A DNA stretch of 5,606 bases from JAABYT01 sp041581935 (GTDB lineage Bacteria > Pseudomonadota > Gammaproteobacteria > HK1), in NCBI GenBank assembly GCA_041581935.1, contig JBFICP010000219.1, forward strand, positions 1-5,606. The letters run 5' to 3'. A program made the translations under genes and the position numbers. Each line of letters begins with the position of its first letter. The stretch's first letter is position 1. Shown here piece by piece: positions 1-4,838 of this stretch. The notes beneath the pieces were generated by a model. It made no database searches, was not told where the DNA came from, and was given only the letters and a program-made list of their open reading frames with translations.

Positions 1-1058
1 GCGAGCAGAGAAGAGAAGTGGTTGGCGAGTGCCGGAATATCCTCGGCATGCTCGCGCAGCGGCGGCACCATAATGGCGAGGACGTTGAGACGGAAGAAAA
101 GATCTTCGCGAAAGTTTCCGTCTTTCAACTCGCTCGCCAGCTGCCGGTTGGTGGCCGCGATGACCCGCGCGTTGACCGGTACCTCGCGATCGGCGCCTAC
201 CGGGCGCACGCGCTTCTCCTCCAGCGTGCGCAGGAGCTTCGCCTGCATGGCCAACGACATCTCGGAAATTTCGTCGAGGAACAACGTACCATCGCGAGCA
301 TAGCTGAACAGGCCCTCGCGACTCGAGTGAGCGCTGGTGAATGCGCCTCTGGTGTGCCCGAAGAGCTCACTTTCGAGAAGCTCCGGCGAGATAGACCCAC
401 AGTTGACCGGCACGAAAGGACCGCTGCGTTCGCTCAACTCATGAATGGCGCGCGCGACCAACTCCTTGCCGGTGCCAGTCTCGCCTTCGATGAGCACCGT
501 CGAGGCGGTTGGCGCAACACGACGTACCACCGCACACACATCGCAGATGGCGGTGCTCGTGCCGACGATGCCCTCGATACCCTCGGGCTGAACTTCGCGC
601 TTGAGCAGGAAGTTCTCGCGGGCCATGCGCCGTCGTTCGAGACATCGACGCACCGCCGACATCATCTGCTCGACACGAAAGGGCTTGAGAAGAAAATCGG
701 AAGCGCCGCTTCGAAGCGCCGCGATGGATGTTTCCAGATCCGCGTAAGCGGTCATGACGATGACGTCGGTGGTCACGTCCTGATTGCGCAACTGCTCGAG
801 CCACTGCACCCCCGACTCGCCGGGCAGGCGGATATCGACAATCAGCAGATCGAAATGATAGCGCCGGCGGAGCTCCTCGGCGGACTCGACGCTGTCGGCC
901 GACTCGACCAGCGCGCACTCCTGCTCCAAGGCCTTCTGCAGAAAATTGCGCATGCCGGGCTCGTCGTCCACGACCAGCACGGCCGCCGAGCGCCCGGCAC
1001 CGGCCACGCGCTCGGAGAGCGGGTCGGCCCAAGTGGAAGCATCGCTGACAGTGGACAT
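1..1058 (-). CDS. Sigma-54-dependent response regulator, NtrC family (C-terminus cut off by window edge)
   Basis: This is a two-component transcription activator that, once phosphorylated, uses ATP to open sigma-54 RNA polymerase complexes. The 352 visible residues hold a receiver domain at about 25-140, with acidic pair D31/D32, phospho-acceptor D75, T103 and K125 all present. A linker follows, then a AAA+ domain from about 160. Its Walker A is GETGTGKE (192-199), the sigma-54 contact loop is GAFTSA (238-243, usually GAFTGA), Walker B is TLFLDE (258-263), sensor I is ARVIAATNR (297-305), and the arginine-finger segment is FREDLFFRL (R317, R323). The end of the AAA+ domain and the helix-turn-helix lie beyond position 1. 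The ATG at 1058 is chosen because it has a Shine-Dalgarno at 1068-1074 and leaves a normal short N-terminus before the receiver. It is divergent from mobA. No histidine kinase is visible; a partner could lie to the left. The family is certain, but the signal and target genes cannot be told from the sequence. Confidence 0.96.
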   Translation of the reverse strand, partial: MSTVSDASTWADPLSERVAGAGRSAAVLVVDDEPGMRNFLQKALEQECALVESADSVESAEELRRRYHFDLLIVDIRLPGESGVQWLEQLRNQDVTTDVIVMTAYADLETSIAALRSGASDFLLKPFRVEQMMSAVRRCLERRRMARENFLLKREVQPEGIEGIVGTSTAICDVCAVVRRVAPTASTVLIEGETGTGKELVARAIHELSERSGPFVPVNCGSISPELLESELFGHTRGAFTSAHSSREGLFSYARDGTLFLDEISEMSLAMQAKLLRTLEEKRVRPVGADREVPVNARVIAATNRQLASELKDGNFREDLFFRLNVLAIMVPPLREHAEDIPALANHFSSLL

Positions 1059-1067
1059 GGCGTCGGC

Positions 1068-1074
1068 TCTCCCC
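1068..1074 (-). promoter_or_regulatory. Ribosome binding site of the response regulator
   Basis: On the minus strand the sequence reads GGGGAGA, followed by 9 bases and then the ATG at 1058. This supports that ATG as the start rather than an internal one. Confidence 0.7.
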
Positions 1075-1172
1075 AGCCCCGGCGACCTGCCGGTTCGGCC
1101 CGGCCGCGATCCCGGCGGGTAGCCTCGCCGGATCCCGGAACGGTTTAATTTGTCTTGGTTTGCCACGGTTCG

Positions 1173-1223
1173 GACCCGTCACTGGGTCAATTTGCACCAA
1201 GCACGGGGCGTGGCACCGGGTCA
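1173..1223. repeat. Candidate activator-binding repeats (ACYGGGTCA x2 plus inverted GACCC)
   Basis: ACTGGGTCA (1181-1189) recurs as ACCGGGTCA (1215-1223), 34 bases apart. The first copy also forms an inverted repeat with GACCC at 1173-1177, giving GACCC-N6-GGGTC. An outer pair, CTTGGT (1154-1159) and ACCAAG (1196-1201), brackets the first copy. The elements lie about 80-130 bases upstream of the start site implied by the sigma-54 promoter at 1277-1292, which is where enhancer-binding activators usually bind. That they are operator sites is inference from position and symmetry only. Confidence 0.4.
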
Positions 1224-1261
1224 GAACGGCCAGTTTATGCCACATGGCGCCGCATCTGCAA

Positions 1262-1277
1262 AGCGCCGGCCGGCGCT
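1262..1277. repeat. Perfect 16-base palindrome next to the promoter
   Basis: AGCGCCGGCCGGCGCT equals its own reverse complement over all 16 bases. Its last T is also the first base of the TGGCAT -24 element. It has no U-run after it and no loop, so it is not an intrinsic terminator. A dimeric regulator site is possible, but it may also be a chance product of GC-rich sequence. Confidence 0.5.
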
Positions 1278-1292
1278 GGCATCCATCTTGCT
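1277..1292 (+). promoter_or_regulatory. Candidate sigma-54 (-24/-12) promoter for the mob-moe-moa operon
   Basis: The sequence is TGGCAT-N5-TTGCT, against the sigma-54 consensus TGGCAC-N5-TTGCW. The invariant GG (1278-1279) and GC (1290-1291) are separated by exactly 10 bases, as required, and the only departure in the conserved positions is T for C at the sixth base. Transcription would start near 1303, leaving a leader of about 127 bases before mobA. Support comes from the divergent sigma-54 activator gene next door. Confidence is limited because single matches occur by chance and no start site has been measured. Confidence 0.55.
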
Positions 1293-1417
1293 GCGCCGCT
1301 CGTACCGGCCTTGGCGGCCTCATCGGGGTCGCATTCGTCGGGCTGTCGGCCTCGCCATGGCCCTCGGCATGGCAGCGCCGTTTCTGGCAGTATTCTCGGT
1401 TTGCATTCTCGTTTTCG

Positions 1418-1423
1418 TGAAGG
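1418..1423 (+). promoter_or_regulatory. Ribosome binding site of mobA
   Basis: TGAAGG lies 6 bases before the GTG at 1430. It is the reason for choosing this GTG as the mobA start; the in-frame TTG at 1457 has no such site. Confidence 0.6.
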
Positions 1424-1429
1424 CCACGG

Positions 1430-2092
1430 GTGAGCATCATTGAACGGCACCGGCATTTGCCGGCGGGACATACGCTTCGAGACGACATTACCGGCGTGGT
1501 GCTGGCCGGTGGCCGCGCGCGGCGCATGGGCGGCGAGGACAAAGGGCTGATCTCGGTCGGCGGCCAGGCGATGGTCGTGCACGCCCTCAAGGGGCTTGCG
1601 CCCCAGGTAGGCACGATGCTCATCAATGCGAATCGCAACCGCGAGCATTACACAAGGCTCGGGGCCGAGTTCGGACGGTGCGAGGTGGTGGCGGACACGG
1701 ACGATTCCTTTGCCGGCCCGCTCGCCGGCATGGCCAGTGCCATGCAGCGGGCGCAGACGCGTTATATTCTCACCGTACCCTGTGACTCGCCTCTGCTCGC
1801 GCCGGATCTGGCCGAGCGTTTGCTCGACGCCCTGCTCGCCGAGGATGCGGAGATCGGCGTTGCCCACGACGGCACTCGTATGCAACCGGTCTTCGCGTTA
1901 CTGGATTGCGGGCTTCGCGCCAGCATCGAGAACTACCTGAAATCCGGCGGACGCAAGATTGATGCCTGGTACGCCGGGCGACGGGTGGCGAACGCGGGCT
2001 TCGAGGATCATCCGGAAATGTTCTTGAACATCAACACGCCAGAGGATCGCGACCTGCTCGAGAAGCGGATGACAGGAGCGCAGCGATGCTGA
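1430..2092 (+). CDS. mobA: Molybdenum cofactor guanylyltransferase MobA
   Basis: MobA transfers GMP from GTP to Mo-molybdopterin in the cytoplasm, making the guanine dinucleotide cofactor of DMSO-reductase-family enzymes. The 220-residue protein shows the nucleotidyltransferase signature LAGGRARRMGGEDKG (25-39), NANR (66-69), GPLAG (96-100), the metal-binding PCDSP (117-121, D119) and the C-terminal FLNINTPED (198-206). All match E. coli MobA (194 residues) closely. The GTG start is the furthest upstream in-frame start and has a ribosome binding site; it gives about 13 more residues before the signature than E. coli has. This is the first gene of the cofactor cluster. Its stop overlaps the mobB start by 7 bases, so the two are probably translated together. 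A related enzyme, MocA, makes the CTP-derived cofactor, but NANR, GPLAG and the neighbouring mobB favour MobA. Confidence 0.96.
   Translation: MSIIERHRHLPAGHTLRDDITGVVLAGGRARRMGGEDKGLISVGGQAMVVHALKGLAPQVGTMLINANRNREHYTRLGAEFGRCEVVADTDDSFAGPLAGMASAMQRAQTRYILTVPCDSPLLAPDLAERLLDALLAEDAEIGVAHDGTRMQPVFALLDCGLRASIENYLKSGGRKIDAWYAGRRVANAGFEDHPEMFLNINTPEDRDLLEKRMTGAQRC
2074..2078 (+). promoter_or_regulatory. Ribosome binding site of mobB, inside mobA
   Basis: AGGAG lies within the last codons of mobA, 7 bases before the mobB ATG. With the 7-base overlap of the genes (ATGCTGA) it suggests coupled translation. Confidence 0.75.
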
Positions 2093-2655
2093 CGAACGCT
2101 CATGTGCCCATCGTTGGATTCGCCGCCTTCAGCGGCACGGGCAAGACGACGCTTCTCAAACGACTGCTGCCGCTGTTGAGCGCGCGGGGACTGCGGGTCG
2201 GCATGGTCAAGCATGCCCATCACAGCTTCGACGTGGATCACCCGGGCAAGGACAGCTACGAGCTGCGCAAGTCGGGCGCGGCGCAAATGCTGGTCGCGTC
2301 ACGGGCGCGCTGGGCGCTGGTGGTGGAGCAGCCGCGTGACCGCGAGCCGCGCCTCGACGAGGTACTCCTGGAGCTGGACCAGGCGGCGCTCGATCTGATT
2401 CTCGTGGAAGGCTTCAAAGACGAGCGCTTTGCGAAAATCGAGCTGCATCGGCCGAGCCTGCGCCGACCGCTGCTTTTCCCACAAGACGATTCCATCATCG
2501 CGGTGGCGAGCGACGCGCCGCTCGATGACCCGACCGAGCTGCCGCAGCTGGACCTCAATCGCCCCGAGGACATCGCCGCATTCATCGTAGACTACGTGCT
2601 GTCGGAAAATGCGGTGCCGCCAACCACCGGCAGCGTGGCGGACGGAAACGCCTAG
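2086..2655 (+). CDS. mobB: Molybdopterin-guanine dinucleotide biosynthesis adaptor MobB
   Basis: MobB is a cytoplasmic GTP-binding P-loop protein that assists MobA; in E. coli it is not essential and raises the efficiency of cofactor guanylylation. The 189-residue product has the P-loop AFSGTGKTT (14-22, K20 and T21), KHAHH (42-46), the family hallmark DHPGKDSYELRKSGAA (51-66), and a Walker B-like strand DLILVEGFK (103-111). The first P-loop glycine is alanine, as in E. coli MobB (AAWSGTGKTT), so this is not a defect. The C-terminal 15 or so residues, rich in small and polar residues, form a tail beyond the E. coli protein. It starts inside the end of mobA and is followed by moeA after 32 bases. 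In some bacteria mobB is fused to mobA or moeA; here it stands alone. Confidence 0.96.
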   Translation: MLTNAHVPIVGFAAFSGTGKTTLLKRLLPLLSARGLRVGMVKHAHHSFDVDHPGKDSYELRKSGAAQMLVASRARWALVVEQPRDREPRLDEVLLELDQAALDLILVEGFKDERFAKIELHRPSLRRPLLFPQDDSIIAVASDAPLDDPTELPQLDLNRPEDIAAFIVDYVLSENAVPPTTGSVADGNA

Positions 2656-2687
2656 TCCGTCCGCACTTCGATGATCCGCGCATCCCC

Positions 2688-3968
2688 ATGAGCAAGATAC
2701 AGCCAACTCCACCGCAAGACTGTTACAGCAGTGATCCCGCGCTGTTGCCGGTGGCCGAGGCGCGTGCGCGTATCGACGCCTTCGTCACATCGATATCGGG
2801 CGTCGAGCGGGTGGCCTTGCGCGATGCCCTCGGCCGGATTCTGGCCGAACCCGTCATCTCGCCGGTGAGCGTGCCGGGACACACGAATTCCGCCATGGAC
2901 GGATACGCGTTCGCCGGTACGGATCTGCCACCCGAGGGCCATCGCCGACTGCGGGTGCTCGGTACCGCCTGGGCCGGCCGGCCTTATCCCGGGCAGGTAT
3001 CACCGGGTGCCGCGGTACGCGTCATGACCGGCGCCGTGATGCCGGAGGGCGCCGACACGGTCATCATGAAAGAGCAAGTGGACGAAGGCATCGACGCGCA
3101 AGGGGAGACCATCATCGTAGGCGGCGGTCACCGTGCCGGCCAGAACGTGCGCCAGGCGGGCGAAGACATTGCCATGGGAAGTCTCGTGCTCGACGAGGGC
3201 AAACGGATCGGGCCCGCAGAGCTCGGCCTGTTGGCATCGCTCGGTATCGGCGAGGTCAATGTCAAGCGCCGAGTTCGGGTGGCGTTCTTCTCCACGGGCG
3301 ACGAGCTGCGAGCCGTCGGCGAATCCCTGGAGCCCGGAGACGTCTACGACAGCAACCGTTACATTCTTTATGGCATGCTCACGCGCCTCGGGATCGAGAC
3401 CATCGACATGGGCGTGGTGCGCGACGAACCCGAGGCGGTGCGCAATGCCTTTCGCGAAGCCGCACGCTTGGGCGACGTCATTGTCAGCACCGGCGGCGCA
3501 TCCACCGGTGAAGCCGATTACATTGCGCAAACTCTGACCGAGCTCGGGGAAGTCCGCTTCTGGCGCGTCGCCATTCGTCCGGGTCGACCACTCGCCTTCG
3601 GTCGCGTGGAGAATGCGCTGTTTTTCGGCCTGCCCGGGAACCCGGTGGCGGTGATGGTGACGTTCTATCAGCTCGTTCAACCGGCGCTCTTACGCGTGAT
3701 GGGCAGCCGCGACCCGCAGCCTAATCCGACACTGCGGGCCACGTGCGTATCGCGACTGCGAAAGAAACCCGGACGTGTGGAAGTTTATCGCGCCGTACTC
3801 GAGCACGACGTGGACGGCCGACCGACGGTGCGCAGCACCGGCAAGACCGGCTCGGGGCTGCTTCACACCATGAGCGATGCCAACTGCTTCATCCTACTGC
3901 CGGAAGACGGTGAAAGCGTCGAGCCGGGTGCCGAGGTCGAGGTGCAGCCGTTTTTCGGACTCACCTGA
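2688..3968 (+). CDS. moeA: Molybdopterin molybdenumtransferase MoeA
   Basis: MoeA inserts molybdenum (from molybdate) into adenylylated molybdopterin, releasing AMP. The 426-residue length is typical (E. coli, 411). Visible in order are NSAMDGYA (67-74), MTGAVMPEGAD (113-123), GED (158-160), the MPT-binding-fold segment FSTGDEL (201-207), YDSNR (220-224), STGGASTGEADY (267-278) and GLPGNPV (314-320), followed by the C-terminal beta domain. Aligning by motif to E. coli MoeA, the functional acidic residues D59, D142, E188, D228 and D259 correspond here to D71, D160, E206, D246 and D277, all kept. The ATG at 2688 leaves a normal N-terminus but has no clear Shine-Dalgarno sequence, so translation may depend on ribosomes arriving from mobB. 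The gaps to its neighbours are 32 and 35 bases, consistent with one operon. Confidence 0.97.
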   Translation: MSKIQPTPPQDCYSSDPALLPVAEARARIDAFVTSISGVERVALRDALGRILAEPVISPVSVPGHTNSAMDGYAFAGTDLPPEGHRRLRVLGTAWAGRPYPGQVSPGAAVRVMTGAVMPEGADTVIMKEQVDEGIDAQGETIIVGGGHRAGQNVRQAGEDIAMGSLVLDEGKRIGPAELGLLASLGIGEVNVKRRVRVAFFSTGDELRAVGESLEPGDVYDSNRYILYGMLTRLGIETIDMGVVRDEPEAVRNAFREAARLGDVIVSTGGASTGEADYIAQTLTELGEVRFWRVAIRPGRPLAFGRVENALFFGLPGNPVAVMVTFYQLVQPALLRVMGSRDPQPNPTLRATCVSRLRKKPGRVEVYRAVLEHDVDGRPTVRSTGKTGSGLLHTMSDANCFILLPEDGESVEPGAEVEVQPFFGLT

Positions 3969-3993
3969 ATCCTGCCCCGACGACAGCGACTTC

Positions 3994-3997
3994 GGAG
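3994..3997 (+). promoter_or_regulatory. Ribosome binding site of moaB
   Basis: GGAG is placed 6 bases before the ATG at 4004, supporting that start. Confidence 0.65.
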
Positions 3998-4003
3998 CCG
4001 AAC

Positions 4004-4534
4004 ATGAACGATCAGAAAAAGGCGCGCAGCTTCAAACCGCTCGCCATCGCGGTGCTGACCATTTCCGACTCGCGCACCGAGGCCAGCGACAAGTCCGGGG
4101 CGCTGATTGCGGCAAGACTCACATCGGCGGGTCACACGCTCGCCGAGAAACGCATCGTTCCGGATGACATTTACAAAATTCGCGCGGTCGTATCCGGCTG
4201 GATCGCCGATGAACGCGTAAATGTCGTCATCAGCACCGGCGGCACCGGCGTCACCGGGCGCGACGGAACACCCGAGGCGATCAAGCCACTCCTCGACAAG
4301 GAGATCGATGGGTTCGGCGAGGTGTTCCGAACGCTGTCCTACGATGAGATCAAGACATCGACACTGCAGTCGCGGGCGCTCGCCGGCGTAGCCAACGCCA
4401 CCTACATTTTCTGTCTGCCCGGTTCCTCGGGCGCCTGCAAAACGGCGTGGGACGCGATTATCGCGGCGCAACTCGATTATCGAACCCGCCCGTGCAACCT
4501 CGTCGAGCTCATGCCGCGCCTTCTCGAGACCTGA
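4004..4534 (+). CDS. moaB: Molybdenum cofactor biosynthesis protein MoaB (MogA/MoaB family)
   Basis: This cytoplasmic protein belongs to the MogA/MoaB/Cnx1G fold family, which adenylylates molybdopterin using ATP before MoeA inserts the metal. The 176 residues show LTISDSR (18-24), the signature GGTGVTGRDGTPEA (79-92), GFGEVFR (103-109), TSTLQSRALAGVAN (118-131) and LPGSSGACKTAW (138-149), ending in LDYRTRPCN. The last three segments match E. coli MoaB far better than MogA, so it is named moaB. Unlike E. coli MoaB, whose signature ends in GDQAPEA, this one keeps the RDxTPEA form seen in catalytically active MogA-type enzymes, so it may do the MogA job in this organism. It is the last gene of the cluster, 35 bases after moeA, and its end faces the convergent small membrane protein. 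Confidence 0.93.
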   Translation: MNDQKKARSFKPLAIAVLTISDSRTEASDKSGALIAARLTSAGHTLAEKRIVPDDIYKIRAVVSGWIADERVNVVISTGGTGVTGRDGTPEAIKPLLDKEIDGFGEVFRTLSYDEIKTSTLQSRALAGVANATYIFCLPGSSGACKTAWDAIIAAQLDYRTRPCNLVELMPRLLET

Positions 4535-4558
4535 CGCGTCGAGCCGGCGCTAAACGCT
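4535..4558. other. Convergent gap with no obvious terminator
   Basis: Only 24 bases separate the moaB stop from the stop of the convergent small membrane-protein gene. Short palindromes (GACGCGTC at 4533-4540, GCCGGC at 4543-4548) are present, but there is no hairpin followed by a T-run on either strand. Ending of the two transcripts is therefore unexplained here; they may overlap or use Rho. Confidence 0.5.
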
Positions 4559-4810
4559 TCACGCCCTCTTGATGAAGCTGATGGCAAACAGCAGCACCAC
4601 CGCCCCGACCACCGCGGTAATCAGCGAACCAATGATGTTACTCGCGCTCAGTCCGACAAGACCGAACAGAAATCCACCGAGCAGCGCGCCGATGACGCCG
4701 ACGATCATATTGCCGACGAGCCCGAATCCCCGCCCCTTCATCAAATTGCCCGCAATCCAGCCGGCGACGACACCGATCAGCAAGAATCCAACCAGGCTCG
4801 TGATATCCAT
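4559..4810 (-). CDS. Small membrane protein, GlsB/YeaQ/YmgE family
   Basis: This 83-residue, very hydrophobic, glycine-rich protein of the transglycosylase-associated family is predicted to sit in the inner membrane with three helices at about 5-22, 30-53 and 57-79. The family pattern is clear: GVVAGWIAGNLMKGRGFG (13-30), then VGNMIVGVIGALLGG (32-46), and a basic C-terminal end (KRA). Family members are often linked to envelope or general stress, but their biochemical role is unknown, and the transglycosylase label is historical. The ATG at 4810 is chosen over longer in-frame starts because a strong Shine-Dalgarno precedes it and the family begins here; longer versions would run into the acetoacetyl-CoA synthetase gene. 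It lies 28 bases after that gene on the same strand and may share its transcript. Confidence 0.92.
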   Translation of the reverse strand: MDITSLVGFLLIGVVAGWIAGNLMKGRGFGLVGNMIVGVIGALLGGFLFGLVGLSASNIIGSLITAVVGAVVLLFAISFIKRA

Positions 4811-4815
4811 TTTTT

Positions 4816-4821
4816 CTCCTC
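4816..4821 (-). promoter_or_regulatory. Ribosome binding site of the GlsB-type protein
   Basis: On the minus strand GAGGAG is followed by five A residues and then ATG. This is the strongest ribosome binding site in the window, and it fixes the start at 4810. Confidence 0.85.
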
Positions 4822-4838
4822 GGTCGCGTATTACGCTC

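Larger units (their letters stand above)
1059..1429. other. Divergent intergenic regulatory region
   Basis: This 371-base gap lies between the divergent response regulator and mobA starts. It contains a slightly AT-richer patch (about 1141-1200), repeated GGGTCA elements (1173-1223), a perfect palindrome (1262-1277), a sigma-54-like promoter facing mobA (1277-1292) and a short hairpin-capable segment, GCCATG/CATGGC (1354-1359 with 1368-1373). I found no convincing sigma-70 promoter for either gene. A TTGACC hexamer on the minus strand at 1185-1190 has no acceptable -10 partner. Open reading frames crossing the gap lack ribosome binding sites and resemble no family I recognise; the only one worth noting is a short hydrophobic one ending at 1443, described under findings. 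Confidence 0.75.

Noticed and set aside
18..1148. Long open frame of 376 codons on the plus strand
   Set aside because: It lies opposite the response regulator, whose receiver and AAA+ motifs are unmistakable in the minus strand. The plus-strand translation resembles no family and is a GC-rich shadow.
1193..1198. TGCACC, resembling half of an NtrC site
   Set aside because: No GGTGCA partner follows at 5 bases. One half-site is not enough, and the regulator here is not shown to be NtrC itself.
1245..1260. Second GG-N10-GC sigma-54-like match (TGGCGC-N5-CTGCA)
   Set aside because: The spacing is right, but the -24 A and the -12 first T are missing, so it is much weaker than the site at 1277-1292 and is expected by chance in GC-rich DNA.
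1370..1385. Third sigma-54-like match (TGGCAG-N5-TTTCT)
   Set aside because: The invariant G of the -12 GC is replaced by T, which normally abolishes sigma-54 recognition.
1303..1429. Molybdenum cofactor riboswitch in the mobA leader
   Set aside because: It would make sense by context, but I can see only short stems (for example GCCATG/CATGGC) and cannot recognise the known motif. A covariance-model search would decide.
439..1638. Long minus-strand frame of 399 codons crossing the intergenic region
   Set aside because: It is Arg-, Ala- and Pro-rich with no domain pattern, and overlaps both the regulator (same strand, other frame) and mobA.
4533..4560. Intrinsic terminator between the convergent genes
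   Set aside because: Short palindromes exist, but no stable stem is followed by a T-run on either strand.
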